A stretch of DNA of 64,000 nucleotides from Schaedlerella arabinosiphila (GCF_003885045.1 NZ_RHJS01000002.1:3836501-3900500); one strand, 5' to 3'. Shown: positions 44,454-54,311, numbered from the stretch's first letter. Made by a program: numbers and translations. The notes: a model not told the origin generated them from the sequence alone.

Positions 44454-45839
44454 TTACGCCTGTGCGGATATTCCTTTTTCCTTCCTCTCCTGAATTTCCT
44501 TCACGATCTCATTATATGCCTTCCGGTTCAGCCGGTAAAAATACAGTACCGCAGCGGTCACGATCCAGAGGATTCCCGGAACCGTGGTAAAGGAATGCTT
44601 GATCACGGCAAGGACGGCCGGATTCTGCTGCTGGTTCGCCGCATATCCGAATGCCCCCAGGACGCCTGCAAGTACGGAGGTTCCGATGGCCATTCCGATT
44701 TTATTTCCGAGAGATATAAACGCATACTGAAATCCGTCGTTCCGAAGCCCGGTTTTCCATTCCCCATACTCCACACAGTCCGGTACAATGGCATAGATCG
44801 CCGTATTGAATCCGGAGAAGAAAAACTGCGCCAGACAGGAAAACAGGTAAAACGGAACCGGTGAACTGCCCACCGTAAAAAAGTACATGCAAAACATACT
44901 GATTCCCGTCAGCAGCGCGAAGATCGACGCGGAGCGGCCTTTATTATTGGTCAGCCGGAATACAAGCGGGAAGCAGGCTGCTCCGATGATGGCCGGAACA
45001 ATGATAAAAAGTGAGTATGTACTGAACAGTGCCTGATTGCCTTCCACATAGGTGAAATAGTACAATGCATCCGCATTTCTTCCATAAAGCGTAACTCCGA
45101 ACAGGAACTGTCCTGCAACCGCGATCATATAAGGCTTATTCTTTGCAACAGCAGACAGCTGGGTCTTCAAAGAGGTCTTTTCCTTTTCCGGTACTTCCAC
45201 CACCTCTTTCGTCTTTGCAAAGCAGAAGATATGGCATGCGGCAAAGATACATCCATACAGGATTGCGATCAGAAGGTATCCTCTCTTGTCATCTCCATTA
45301 CCCAGAGCGGCGATCAATGGAACCGTGACAATATTGATAATGCCGATGGCGATCATAGCGCTGACGGAACGGAAGGTATTGATCTTCGCGCGCTCTTCAA
45401 TATTCTGTGTCATGGCACCGCACAGGGTTCCATAGGGAATATTGACGCAGGTATAGCCCAATACGAGAATACAGTATGTGACTGCCATATACACGATTTT
45501 TACATTGGACGGCCAGTCCGGATGCGCCCAGAAGGTCAGCATCAATACAACGGCGGTCAACGGAGCCGCGATCAGCAGCCAGGGCCGGTATCTTCCCCAG
45601 CGGGTATGGGTCTTATCGCTCAGCCCGCCGATCACAGGATCATTGATTGCATCCCAGAATCTGGAGAACAGCATCAGCCCTGCCACAGCTCCCATTCCGA
45701 TTCCAAATACATCCGTATAGAAAATCATCAAAAAGTTTCCTACAAACATCCAGCTAAAATTACATCCCACATCGCCCATGCCGTATGCAATTTTGCTGAG
45801 CAATGGTACCTTTACATCCGTTTCCCTCTGTTCCATCAT
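44454..45839 (-). CDS. GPH-family sugar/glycoside:cation symporter
   Basis: 461 residues with twelve hydrophobic segments. The family marks are near the N terminus: SKIAYGMGDVGCNFSW, FSRFWDAINDPVIGGLSDKT and TRWGRYRPWLL, typical of the glycoside-pentoside-hexuronide group (MelB/XylP-like). The protein imports a sugar with Na+ or H+. AGGGAGGATC precedes the start. It follows the polyol dehydrogenase gene by 113 nt in the same direction, so the likely substrate is a polyol or pentose product that the dehydrogenase can use. Confidence 0.93.
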   Translation of the reverse strand: MMEQRETDVKVPLLSKIAYGMGDVGCNFSWMFVGNFLMIFYTDVFGIGMGAVAGLMLFSRFWDAINDPVIGGLSDKTHTRWGRYRPWLLIAAPLTAVVLMLTFWAHPDWPSNVKIVYMAVTYCILVLGYTCVNIPYGTLCGAMTQNIEERAKINTFRSVSAMIAIGIINIVTVPLIAALGNGDDKRGYLLIAILYGCIFAACHIFCFAKTKEVVEVPEKEKTSLKTQLSAVAKNKPYMIAVAGQFLFGVTLYGRNADALYYFTYVEGNQALFSTYSLFIIVPAIIGAACFPLVFRLTNNKGRSASIFALLTGISMFCMYFFTVGSSPVPFYLFSCLAQFFFSGFNTAIYAIVPDCVEYGEWKTGLRNDGFQYAFISLGNKIGMAIGTSVLAGVLGAFGYAANQQQNPAVLAVIKHSFTTVPGILWIVTAAVLYFYRLNRKAYNEIVKEIQERKEKGISAQA

Positions 45840-45952
45840 GATCCTCCCTGATCTGTTTAATCTCTATTGTTTTTGGAAATTTTCTCGTGCGCTGACAGCC
45901 CTGCTCCGTCAGCCTGTCAGCGCCGTGTCTGAAAATACCGGATTATCCGCCT

Positions 45953-47005
45953 TTATTCCTCTCCGATACGGATGACCGCCTTCACAATATCCGCCTTATT
46001 GTTCACACTGTAGTCCATTGCCTTCTGCGCTTCATCCAGTCCGAATATATCTGTCACGATCCCTTTCAGGTTCACTTTTCCGGAAGCAACGGCGTCAATG
46101 GCCATGGGATAAATGTGGCGGTAGCGGAATACGGTCTTGAAGGTCAGCTCCTTGTCCAGAGCCAGACTCATCGGCAGGGTCATCTCGCCGCTCTTGCTGT
46201 AGCCTACCAGAACGATGGTGGAGCCCTTTTTGGTCATATGAATGGTCTGTACTGTGGTGATCTGTGTACCCGCGGTCTCCACTGCCAGATCGCATCCCTT
46301 TCCTTCTGTCAGCTTCATGACCTCTTCCACCGCATCGGTTTTGCTTCCGTTGATCACGCCGTCCGCTCCCAGCTCCATTGCCTTTTCCAGACGTTTTTCC
46401 ATAATATCCACTACATAAACCTTGGATACGCCCATGGCTTTCAGCGCCATCATGGTTACCAGACCGATACAGCCCGCTCCCATGACAACCGCCGTCTGTC
46501 CTGCCCTTGCGCCGCCCTGCATTGCCGCATGGAAACCGACTGCCAGAGGTTCGATCAAAGCGCCTTCCAGTGTGCTCACATTGTCCGGAAGCTTAAAGCA
46601 CAGGTCTGCTTCGTGGGCTACATATTCCTGGAATACACCGTCCACCGGAGGGGTTGCAAAAAATACCACATCCGGGCAGAGGTTATAGCGGCCTGTCTTG
46701 CAGAACTCGCAGTGTCCGCAGGTCTTGCCGGGCTCCAATGCCACCCTGTCCCCTACTTTCAGATGCTTCACGTCCTTTCCGACCTCTACCACGGTACCGC
46801 CCGGCTCGTGTCCAAGTACAAAGGGCGGCTCTACCACATAGTCCCCGATGGCGCCGGTCTCATAATAGTGGAGGTCGCTGCCGCAGATCCCCACATATTC
46901 CAGCTTCACAAGCACCTCATTGTCCTTCGCTTTCGGAATCTCTCGTTCCTCAAATCCCATCTGACCGATCCCCAGCATTACCGCAGTTTTCATTGTTCCT
47001 TCCAT
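45953..47005 (-). CDS. Zinc-dependent polyol (sorbitol/xylitol-type) dehydrogenase
   Basis: 350 residues, a medium-chain dehydrogenase. Catalytic zinc ligands appear in VGICGSDLHYYETG and LGHEPGGTVVEVG; the structural zinc site is GKTCGHCEFCKTGRYNLCPD; the nucleotide-binding loop is VMGAGCIGLVTMM, followed by VVDIMEKRLEKA (Asp suggests NAD+). The LHYYE segment and overall layout match L-iditol/xylitol dehydrogenases. It oxidises a polyol to a ketose. AAGGAGGAAATCATC precedes ATG 47005 and a strong promoter lies upstream. Confidence 0.93.
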   Translation of the reverse strand: MEGTMKTAVMLGIGQMGFEEREIPKAKDNEVLVKLEYVGICGSDLHYYETGAIGDYVVEPPFVLGHEPGGTVVEVGKDVKHLKVGDRVALEPGKTCGHCEFCKTGRYNLCPDVVFFATPPVDGVFQEYVAHEADLCFKLPDNVSTLEGALIEPLAVGFHAAMQGGARAGQTAVVMGAGCIGLVTMMALKAMGVSKVYVVDIMEKRLEKAMELGADGVINGSKTDAVEEVMKLTEGKGCDLAVETAGTQITTVQTIHMTKKGSTIVLVGYSKSGEMTLPMSLALDKELTFKTVFRYRHIYPMAIDAVASGKVNLKGIVTDIFGLDEAQKAMDYSVNNKADIVKAVIRIGEE

Positions 47006-47068
47006 GATGATTTCCTCCTTTTTATTTCTTTATTGTGTACTTTATTAAATAGTTTTATTATGTTTCTA

Positions 47069-47097
47069 ATTTTATATCCGAACACTGAATTTGTCAA
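47069..47097 (-). promoter_or_regulatory. Promoter of the dehydrogenase-transporter operon
   Basis: On the minus strand TTGACA (47092-47097) and TAAAAT (47069-47074) are 17 nt apart, about 60 nt upstream of the dehydrogenase start. AT-rich partial palindromes between the -10 and the gene (ACTTTATTAAATAGT) could be the operator of the neighbouring ROK regulator. 47100-47264 holds no gene. Confidence 0.75.
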
Positions 47098-47264
47098 TAG
47101 ATTATAAACAGTAATTCCATTTTCGGAAATATACACAAAATCAACATCCTGTTTTTGTCTAAGATGCACATACAACCGCACAGACAGAATCCTTCTGCTG
47201 TCCAGGCACAAAAAAAAGAGACCTCATCTCTGAAATCTCTTTCCAAACTATGTCTCCCGCCCCC

Positions 47265-48392
47265 TTATATCTGTCTCACAAAATCCTCCGTGACCCGTAA
47301 TGCCGCCCCCAGAGCCGCAGCTCCCACCTGGTAGCTGCAGGCTTTTACAAACGGCCTGCTTTCCGCAAATGTATTTCTCTCCGATACTTTCTCCCATATA
47401 TCCTGAATACGGGCTTCTGCATAACTCCCCACATAGCCGCCAAGGATAATATCACAATCCAGAACCATATGGATATTGTTGACCGCGATTGCCAGATAAG
47501 ACGTATATCGGTCCCAAAGCTGCACGGCTTTTTTTTCTTTGCGCTCCAATGCTGCAAAAAATTTTTCCAGTTTTCCATCCGACGCAGCGGATAAGCGTGA
47601 CGCGGAGCAGTAAGCGTCCAGACATCCTTTTTTCCCGCAATAGCAGGATTCCCCGTCCGCAACCACCGTCATATGCCCCACCTCCCCGCAGCGGAAATGA
47701 TTCCCCTGTATAAGTTCCTTTCGATAGAAAATGGCCCCTCCTACCGTATTACTCAAGGACAGATAAAAGAACCTCTCCGGACCGTCCGGATGGATTCCCT
47801 CCGCATAAGCTCCGGCATTTGCATCATTCAAAAAGATACATGGGTGGGAAAAAAAGCGGCTTACCGCATCAAAAGGCACGGATTCCAAACCCAGTATATG
47901 CGAATACGTGATCATTTCCCGGTTCAGGTCGATAATCCCCGGGAAGGAAATTCCAATCCCCAATATCCGTTCCCCGTCCGCACCGCTTTCCTGTAAAAAG
48001 CGTTCCAGCTTTTCGCTGACCTCCCGGTAATACCCGTCTTCCGAAGCGTATGGATGATAGATCCGCTCGTATCTTAACATTTCCCCGGCAAGGTTGGTCA
48101 GCACCAGGCTGATATGGTTCTTTGTGATATCCAGCCCTACCGCCTGTTTGATGTTCACAGCCGCAGACAAAGCCTTGGCACGCCGCCCCCCGGTGGACTG
48201 CAGTTCTCCCTTTTCTTCCACCAGCCCCTTCTCAATCAGCTCCTTCGTAATCTGCGTCACCGTCGGCAGGCTCATGTTCATCTCATGGGCAATGTCCGGG
48301 TTGGAAACTGTTTTGTTCCTGCATATGTAGCGGAACACCCGATTCCGGTTCTGTTTTTTGACTTCCATATTCGTTACTTTTTTCTTGTCCAT
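47265..48392 (-). CDS. ROK-family (XylR/NagC-type) transcriptional regulator
   Basis: From ATG 48392, with TAGGAGT upstream, 375 residues. An N-terminal winged helix (VFRYICRNKTVSNPDIAHEMNMSLPTVTQITKEL) is followed by the ROK sugar-kinase-like fold with VGLDITKNHISLVLTNLAG and the zinc motif GHMTV...SCYCGKKGCLDAYCS. The protein senses a sugar and usually represses nearby catabolic genes. It lies upstream of the polyol dehydrogenase/transporter operon in the same direction, the probable target. A longer frame from 48431 has no binding site. Confidence 0.93.
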   Translation of the reverse strand: MDKKKVTNMEVKKQNRNRVFRYICRNKTVSNPDIAHEMNMSLPTVTQITKELIEKGLVEEKGELQSTGGRRAKALSAAVNIKQAVGLDITKNHISLVLTNLAGEMLRYERIYHPYASEDGYYREVSEKLERFLQESGADGERILGIGISFPGIIDLNREMITYSHILGLESVPFDAVSRFFSHPCIFLNDANAGAYAEGIHPDGPERFFYLSLSNTVGGAIFYRKELIQGNHFRCGEVGHMTVVADGESCYCGKKGCLDAYCSASRLSAASDGKLEKFFAALERKEKKAVQLWDRYTSYLAIAVNNIHMVLDCDIILGGYVGSYAEARIQDIWEKVSERNTFAESRPFVKACSYQVGAAALGAALRVTEDFVRQI

Positions 48393-48419
48393 ATTGACTC
48401 CTATATCCAAGTGACATCC

Positions 48420-48498
48420 CTTCAGGGCCATTCGGCCATTTCATAAGGTATACCCAAGGGCACCCCATTACGGCCATTCGGCCGTTTCACAAGGTATA
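48420..48498. repeat. 46-bp palindromic repeat, one full copy and one partial
   Basis: A full unit runs from GGTATACCCAAGGGCACCCC at 48447 to the next GGTATAC at 48493; a degenerate partial unit precedes it. The core GGCCATTCGGCC can form a hairpin. The same unit occurs three times in tandem at 54678-54815 and as a bare core near 25698. Confidence 0.8.
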
Positions 48499-48513
48499 CT
48501 CATTCATGTTGCT

Positions 48514-51138
48514 TCAGCCTCTCAAAAGAGAAAGTACCTTTGGCCGCGCCCCTTTCTCATACCGGAAACCCAAAGCCGTTCTGATGATTTCCGGCAGATA
48601 ATATTTTTTATCTGATGAAACCAAAAAACCTTGGTTTTCCAATTTTGCAATTTCTTCCCCAGTCAGGTTAAGCTTATCCAATAATAACGGCAGTCTTTTA
48701 TCTTCTTCCGGCATATTCATAAGTCTTTCCAAAATCTGATATATGGATCTCATCTCCATTTTTATCTCTGTCAGCTTTTCTTTTGAACATTCCGGAATGG
48801 CTTTTCTTATCTCTGCCGGCAGGATAAACCTGTCCAAATATTCTGATGCTGGTCCCGGAAGATTTACGGTAGAGAATTTTAAAAATCTGACAATATCCCT
48901 GGCCTGTAAATGTCCGTTAAAGTCTGACAAAGCAGCAATGATCCAGCGAGAAGACTCCGTCTCTCTTGAACTATTTTTCCCCAGTTTTTTGCCCCAAAGC
49001 AGTTCCAGGCGTTCTTCCAATGCTTCTCTGCTGGCTTTCAAAATATCTATATTTTCAGCAAATCTTGGGTTTACCTGAGCGGCAATCCATACAGCCAGCC
49101 GCAGTGCTTCCGTCGGCGACCAGTTTAGTTCATATCTGAAATATTGATTTTTGAACTGTTCGAAATTCACTCCAATTGCTTCTGCCGCCATATCGCTTCT
49201 TATGAAAACGATCATCCCCACATTTCCATATTTGAGATTCCTCATTTCGTTAATGACATTTTGGCAAAGCGATTTCACCGCATACTTCCAGCCTTCCTTT
49301 TTTTGAACCTGCGCGTCCATAAAGAGGTCTTCCAGACCGTCTGCCACAAACAGCAATCTTTTTTTTCTCTCCTCCAGATACTCGTCTGCCTGCATCAGAA
49401 CAGAAAAAATATCCGTCATGCCGCAGATCAGATCCGTCCACTTCTGTGTCCACTCAGCCAGTGAATGTTCTTCGTCCAAATATGACAGAATTTCCTTATG
49501 ATTTTTATTTACCGAATGTTCATCAAAAAATGCTTCTCCGAATACGTGATTTGCATTCTGTATACATTCAACAGCAAGAGGATGGATATATTTTGTATTG
49601 ATGGTAGAAATCAATGGCAATATAAGCGTTTCCCTGCTTTCTTCCACATCCTCTTTTTTCAGCTTTCTCTGGAATCCGGCCCATGTTTTTGCCTCAAGCA
49701 TATGCTTGAATAAATACGTCTTTCCGGAACCTTTCTCTCCCAGAACTGCAATTTGCGGAACCTCATCCTGATAATCTTTTATGATCTCCCTTATAGATGC
49801 TGTTGCCAGCATGTTCAGGCTTTTTGTACCTTCTGCAGTGACTTCCGCTGCAGCCAGGCTATTCAGGCTTTGCAGTGTCTCCCTCACTTCCTGCAATGGT
49901 AAAATCGCTCCATCTGTTTCCTGTCCGTTTTCGAAAATACTTTCCGCATTTTCTTCCATGATTTCTAAAAGTCTTTTCCCTTTCAGCACAGAACAAATCT
50001 GAGAGAAATCACCCAGCGATATAAATGGAGAATCAAAGCGGATTCTGAGAAGATAGTCTTCCCTCAACATAGTCGAATCTTTTGAGTCTATTTCTCTCTC
50101 CACGGCTTCTAACAGCTCATCCTCAATCTGTCTGATTGTGTTTTCTTCCATTTCAGGCGGAATCATAGTCAGCAAAATTTTGGACTCCCACAGATTCCCC
50201 GATGTTTTTTGCTGAATTTCTTTCAGCAGCATCTGTGTACCTTTTATCGACTGCATGGAGGTTGAAGTCACAAAATATTTCTGCACCCGCGGGTCGAACA
50301 GAAACGGCGCGGAAAATTCTGTCACTCCCGCTCTCAGGTCTACCAGCACGATGTCCGCTTCCAATGCGGCGCCTATCATGGATAAAAATTCCGAAATAAT
50401 ATACTTATTATTTTGATTTGCTATGATTTTTTCCGGGCTCGAAAAAATATCCAGCAGTTGTTCCTTTTCTCTGTAAACAGGTAGAAAATAATGCTCCGTT
50501 TCCAATTTTTCCGTTTCGATCGTCAGACTCGATTTTCTTATAAGTCCGGCAATTTTCTCTGCCAGTTCGGCATTGATATCGTGAAAATGCATGAGGGACA
50601 ATACATCCAGATAACTGACTGCCGCATTTTCCTGACTTCCATTGATCATCCAGGTCAAGCCCGGAGCTTCCAGATCAGAATCTATGATCAAAACCTTCTT
50701 TTGATCCCCATACCGTTTTGCAATCCCTTTGGCAAGCGCAGTCAGGGATAAGGTTCTGCCAACGCCCCCTTTATAAGAATGAAATGCTATAACAGGCACC
50801 CCCGGCAGCTTTGGAATCTTAGATTCTGCCTTATTTTCCAAACTGATGTCTTTAAATAAGGGAGCATCTGCCCTGCGGAACCGGTCGGCCTCATCGCCAT
50901 CTTCATATATGATATACAGCTTCGTCTGATCAAACTCAATTTGTATACTCTCACCGTCAAAAAGTTTTTCAAATATACTTCGAAATAATTGTTTGTCCTC
51001 CTCCGGATCATGTATTTCCGGACAAATATTTATTACAATTTCGTCATGATAAACATCCACTCTGTTCCAACTCTTCGGCCACTTTGTTTTTTCTATCTTT
51101 CTTTCTATATCATGCCAGGTAAATATCTGCATCTGCAT
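48514..51138 (-). CDS. Two-module ATPase: ParA/MinD-like KGGVGR domain plus STAND-like P-loop domain
   Basis: 874 residues (or 872 from ATG 51132, better spaced from GGAGG). After an N-terminal domain of about 110 residues comes a deviant Walker A FHSYKGGVGRTLS, then VLIIDSDLEAPGLTWM and VLVDLRAGVTEFSAPFLF, a MinD/ParA-type ATPase. A second P-loop GEKGSGKTYLFKHML starts near 465, with LLFVADGLEDLFMD as Walker B, then a winged-helix-like tail ending LRG. Such tandem ATPases act as sensors or switches in bacterial conflict systems. It is translated 8 nt after a small HEPN-like protein. I know no characterised system with exactly this pair; function is inference. Confidence 0.75.
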   Translation of the reverse strand: MQMQIFTWHDIERKIEKTKWPKSWNRVDVYHDEIVINICPEIHDPEEDKQLFRSIFEKLFDGESIQIEFDQTKLYIIYEDGDEADRFRRADAPLFKDISLENKAESKIPKLPGVPVIAFHSYKGGVGRTLSLTALAKGIAKRYGDQKKVLIIDSDLEAPGLTWMINGSQENAAVSYLDVLSLMHFHDINAELAEKIAGLIRKSSLTIETEKLETEHYFLPVYREKEQLLDIFSSPEKIIANQNNKYIISEFLSMIGAALEADIVLVDLRAGVTEFSAPFLFDPRVQKYFVTSTSMQSIKGTQMLLKEIQQKTSGNLWESKILLTMIPPEMEENTIRQIEDELLEAVEREIDSKDSTMLREDYLLRIRFDSPFISLGDFSQICSVLKGKRLLEIMEENAESIFENGQETDGAILPLQEVRETLQSLNSLAAAEVTAEGTKSLNMLATASIREIIKDYQDEVPQIAVLGEKGSGKTYLFKHMLEAKTWAGFQRKLKKEDVEESRETLILPLISTINTKYIHPLAVECIQNANHVFGEAFFDEHSVNKNHKEILSYLDEEHSLAEWTQKWTDLICGMTDIFSVLMQADEYLEERKKRLLFVADGLEDLFMDAQVQKKEGWKYAVKSLCQNVINEMRNLKYGNVGMIVFIRSDMAAEAIGVNFEQFKNQYFRYELNWSPTEALRLAVWIAAQVNPRFAENIDILKASREALEERLELLWGKKLGKNSSRETESSRWIIAALSDFNGHLQARDIVRFLKFSTVNLPGPASEYLDRFILPAEIRKAIPECSKEKLTEIKMEMRSIYQILERLMNMPEEDKRLPLLLDKLNLTGEEIAKLENQGFLVSSDKKYYLPEIIRTALGFRYEKGARPKVLSLLRG

Positions 51139-51146
51139 TCCTCCTA

Positions 51147-51584
51147 CTACAGCCTTGTCTTAATCCACTCTGCTATTTTGGCCAATACCTTTTCTGTTCT
51201 TTCTTCCTCCTCTATATCAGCAACTGCCGCGCCGTATCTCCATAGTTCATTAAATCTCATCGGCGGCACACTTCCCCCGCCTTTTTCCAGAGATATATTT
51301 TTCAAAACAAATTCATTCCGCGGATTCACTTCCTTCAACATAGCCTTGATATCATGGCCTGTTATGTTATATTTACCGTTTGTCTCGCAATATGTTTCCA
51401 GTTCCTCATATGTATCATTGCCAGTCTCTTTCATAATTAAACTTTTTAATCCGCACTCTACCGAGTAGAATAAAACAAGCCTGCGTGACTTGTCGCTTAC
51501 ATTTGTATTCTGATATAATCTATAGTGCCTGCGGTAACTGTCCTGAAATTCTCGTCTTGTAACATTTAATCTTTTGTTTGCCAT
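51147..51584 (-). CDS. HEPN-like protein, partner of the KGGVGR ATPase
   Basis: 145 residues, all-helical. RRLVLFYSVECGLKSLIMKE followed by HDIKAMLKEV is the sequence style of HEPN domains. The usual catalytic RxxxxH is not obvious: RFNELWRYG lies where it might be, without the His. So this may be a nuclease-dead HEPN adaptor, or the active site may differ. GGAGTGA precedes ATG 51584. The stop is 8 nt before the ATPase start, so the two are one unit. The IS91-type element begins within about 50 nt upstream and may have altered its promoter. Confidence 0.65.
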   Translation of the reverse strand: MANKRLNVTRREFQDSYRRHYRLYQNTNVSDKSRRLVLFYSVECGLKSLIMKETGNDTYEELETYCETNGKYNITGHDIKAMLKEVNPRNEFVLKNISLEKGGGSVPPMRFNELWRYGAAVADIEEEERTEKVLAKIAEWIKTRL

Positions 51585-51627
51585 ATAAAGTCACTCCGTT
51601 TACTCGCCGTATACTTCATTGTACCAA

Positions 51628-51641
51628 GTCGCTAGCGCGAC
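51628..51641 (+). repeat. Short hairpin at the left side of the IS91-type element
   Basis: GTCGC-TAGC-GCGAC forms a 5-bp hairpin about 230 bp before the recombinase remnant. IS91-like elements carry short hairpins at their ends instead of inverted repeats, so this may mark one terminus; the boundary is not proven. Confidence 0.35.
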
Positions 51642-51874
51642 GGCTAGCCCCAATTACATAAAGCCGCCACATTTTCCCAAAAAAAGTAGCAGTTTCCATA
51701 TTTTTGTAGTATTGTTAAGATACCCCTACCAAAACAATCACATTATACGGGAACTGCTATGCTTAGTTTATCATGGATCTTTATTCTTAACAACTACATT
51801 TTTTGCTTTTCTCGTCCACCTCCTTTGGATGAACTGTCACTTTTTACATTTTATCTTACAAAGGAGGTTCCATT

Positions 51875-52589
51875 ATGGACAATTATCTGAATTCTTACCG
51901 GGAAATGATTTCCCTACGCGGCCTTACACACCACACAGTGACATCCTACTCCACTTATATTTCTGCTTATCTGGATTATCTTTCCGTCTTCCTATGCAAA
52001 GACCCTCAAGATGTCTCCTGGCAGGAACTCCGCGATTTTATCCGCTGGCTACAGAAAGCCCGTTCCCGATCTTAAGGTCAAGGCCTTTGTCACCCTTCTG
52101 TATTCGGCTGGATTACGTTCCTGCGAAGTCCGGAATTTAAAATGCCCTGATATTGAGCATTCCAACAAGCGTATCTTTATACGGCAGGCCAAAAACCGTT
52201 CCTCCAGATATGCCATCCTTTCGGATACCGCATGGGATACCATCCTGGAATACTGGTATTCCTTCCCGGCAGGGGCTCGCCCAAGGGACTGGCTGTTCAC
52301 ACAGCAGCGGGATAAAACCAGGCCCCTCAACCATGAGCATATCCCACATCATATCGCTCTGCATGAAAAACGGCTGGGATGGGAACACCGGATCTCCTGC
52401 CATACCTTCCGGCACGCTTTCGGTACCCACCTCTATGAGAATGGCACGGATCTGCTTACCATCAAAGCCCTGCTTGGACATAAATCTATTACTTCTACCA
52501 CGATCTACGTCCATCTGGCTTCTAATGGTACAACCTGTGCCGTAAGCCCCCTGGACAGACTGGCAGGTGAATATCGTGGCCGAGTATAA
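51875..52589 (+). pseudogene. Tyrosine recombinase, broken by an internal deletion
   Basis: The N-terminal part (51875-52075) reads MDNYLNSYREMISLRGLTHH to WLQKARSRS and stops. The catalytic part continues in another frame from about 52060 with VTLLYSAGLRSCEVRNL (catalytic Arg), SCHTFRHAFGTHL (His-x-x-Arg) and GHKSITSTTIYVH (Tyr). The SAM-like domain that should connect them, about 50 residues, is missing, so a deletion with frameshift joined WLQK to PDLKVKAF. AAAGGAGG precedes the start. These recombinases commonly sit upstream of the IS91-type transposase in Clostridia. Confidence 0.85.
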
Positions 52590-53730
52590 GATACAGAAGA
52601 TCTTTCAGCAAAACTGGGAATCCTTTTGTGCTTCCTCGGCTCCCTTCCCTGTTCAGGAGAAGGCAGCACATGCCATCATGAACTGCAAGACCGGCAGCCT
52701 GGGATTCTCCGTCTCCCGGTGCCAGGATTGCGGACACATAGAAATCCACAATAATTCCTGCCGGAATCGGAACTGTCCCAACTGTCAGGCGGTACAAAAC
52801 GAGATCTGGGTGGATCAGCGCCGGGAGGAGGTCATTGATTCCCCATATTTTCATGTGGTATTTACACTTCCTCATGAGTTGAACCCCCTGCTCTACTGTA
52901 ACCAGACACTTTTATACAGCCTTTTTCACAAATGCTGCTCCCAAACACTTTTAGATCTGTCACAGAATCCGAAATACCTCGGGGCAGTCCCCGGCATCAT
53001 CCAGGTCCTGCATACATGGAACCAGGAGCTTTCCTACCATGTACATATGCACTGTATTGTTTCCGGCGGCGGACTCACAAAAAACCGTCAGGTCAAAACT
53101 TCAAAGGGCACATTTTTTATCCCGGTACGTGTCCTCAGAGAGAAGTTCAAAGGGAAATACCTCTCTCTTCTGGAGGAATACTACCGCTGCGGAAAGCTTG
53201 TGTTTTCCGCTTCCTGTGAAAAGCTGCGGAATCCTTACGAATGGAAAGAATTCAAAGACCTCCTTTACGGAAAAGACTGGTGCCCTTTTATAAAAGAAAC
53301 CTTTCGCGGTTTCGGCAACGCCCTTGAGTATCTTGGCCGTTACACACATAAAATCGCGATCTCAAACAGCCGGATCCTTTCTGTTACGGATTCCGAAACT
53401 ACATTTTCCGCCAGGGCAAAGAACCCCGGAGGACACAGGCGGCAGATATCTCTGAAAAATGAGGAATTCATCCGGCGTTTCCTGATGCATGTGCTTCCTC
53501 ATGGATTTCAAAGGATCCGATACTATGGATTTCTCAACAACCGGATGAAATCCAAAAACCTGAAACTGATCTTCAAGCTGCAAGGATATCAGAGATTTAA
53601 ACGCCGGTATCAGGATCTGTCCATAGCGGAACTGCTCAAGGCAGTCTGGAATTTCGATATACGGGTCTGTCCGGAATGCGGCTGTATGAACATGAAGCAC
53701 CTGGGAAGGGTTTATGCGAAACCGCGGTAA
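52576..53730 (+). CDS. IS91-family HUH transposase
   Basis: About 384 residues from GTG 52576, with AGGTGA upstream; GTG 52567 is also possible and the start overlaps the recombinase remnant. An N-terminal zinc-binding region (CQDCGHIEIH, CRNRNCPNCQ) is followed by the HUH motif YHVHMHCIVSGGG and a Tyr-containing segment LEYLGRYTHKIAIS. This is the Y2-type rolling-circle transposase layout of IS91/IS801. The C terminus has a further CPECGCMN. The frame appears intact, so the element could still be mobile. Confidence 0.9.
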   Translation: MAEYKIQKIFQQNWESFCASSAPFPVQEKAAHAIMNCKTGSLGFSVSRCQDCGHIEIHNNSCRNRNCPNCQAVQNEIWVDQRREEVIDSPYFHVVFTLPHELNPLLYCNQTLLYSLFHKCCSQTLLDLSQNPKYLGAVPGIIQVLHTWNQELSYHVHMHCIVSGGGLTKNRQVKTSKGTFFIPVRVLREKFKGKYLSLLEEYYRCGKLVFSASCEKLRNPYEWKEFKDLLYGKDWCPFIKETFRGFGNALEYLGRYTHKIAISNSRILSVTDSETTFSARAKNPGGHRRQISLKNEEFIRRFLMHVLPHGFQRIRYYGFLNNRMKSKNLKLIFKLQGYQRFKRRYQDLSIAELLKAVWNFDIRVCPECGCMNMKHLGRVYAKPR

Positions 53731-54083
53731 AGTGCCTTCCCATCCATACTGTTTTTTTAAGATCTTCCAAGGGAAGGTCTGCGAAGCATGCCCAAATTTA
53801 TTTTGAGCCCTCAGCATCCTGTTGGATTTCATAGGTTTTCGGATTGTTTTTTCATTTTCAGGCTCTCCGGGAGGATACAATCCCCATACCTTTTTCGGCT
53901 AAACGTCCGCGACTTGCTACAATTGCGAAGAATCAGATTCCGAGCAGTTCTGTGTTTTTCCAGAGCTGCTCTTTTAATCTGCTCTGAATCTGATACTTCA
54001 CTTAATAATTATAACAGAAATCTCAACGGATTTGGAACATTCTGTTTGCTTTTTACACTTTTTTCTTTTTATCTGCATACATC
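53731..54083. other. Gene-free stretch after the IS91-type element
   Basis: No credible gene or promoter is visible in these 350 bases. The right end of the IS91-type element probably lies in the first part, but I cannot fix it. Confidence 0.5.
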
Positions 54084-54112
54084 TTGTAATCCCATTTTCC
54101 TCATGCTATAAT
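54084..54112 (+). promoter_or_regulatory. Strong promoter of the candidate structured RNA
   Basis: TTGTAA (54084-54089) and TATAAT (54107-54112) are exactly 17 nt apart. Transcription would start near 54119, with no open frame before the terminator at 54287. Confidence 0.8.
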
Positions 54113-54118
54113 AAGTTC

Positions 54119-54311
54119 ACTCGTTCTGATTACTAAGAGCAGCGAAGATAGCTGTGTCTGCGTAAAAAGGCGTACTAGATAAGCTGATAATTCCTATGAA
54201 TCATATATATTCGCCGTTCTTGACAGCAGCAGACCATTGGTTGGACTGCTGCCCTATAGCGGTATATTATTTTATCAGATTAATCTGCGCCCGGAACCAG
54301 GGCGCTTTTTT
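54119..54311 (+). ncRNA. Candidate structured RNA (about 190 nt)
   Basis: Bounded by a near-consensus promoter and an intrinsic terminator, with no reading frame. Visible pairings are nested: GATTA near the 5' end with TAATC (about 54281-54285), CTGATAA with TTATCAG, ATATA..GCCG with CGG.TATAT, and a terminal GCAGCAG/CTGCTGC hairpin; the 5' half has a local GCAG...CTGTGTCTGC arm. Length and long rod-like shape recall 6S RNA, but I cannot confirm the class. It lies 80 nt upstream of the hydrogenase regulator gene, so a riboregulator of that gene is the alternative. Confidence 0.5.
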
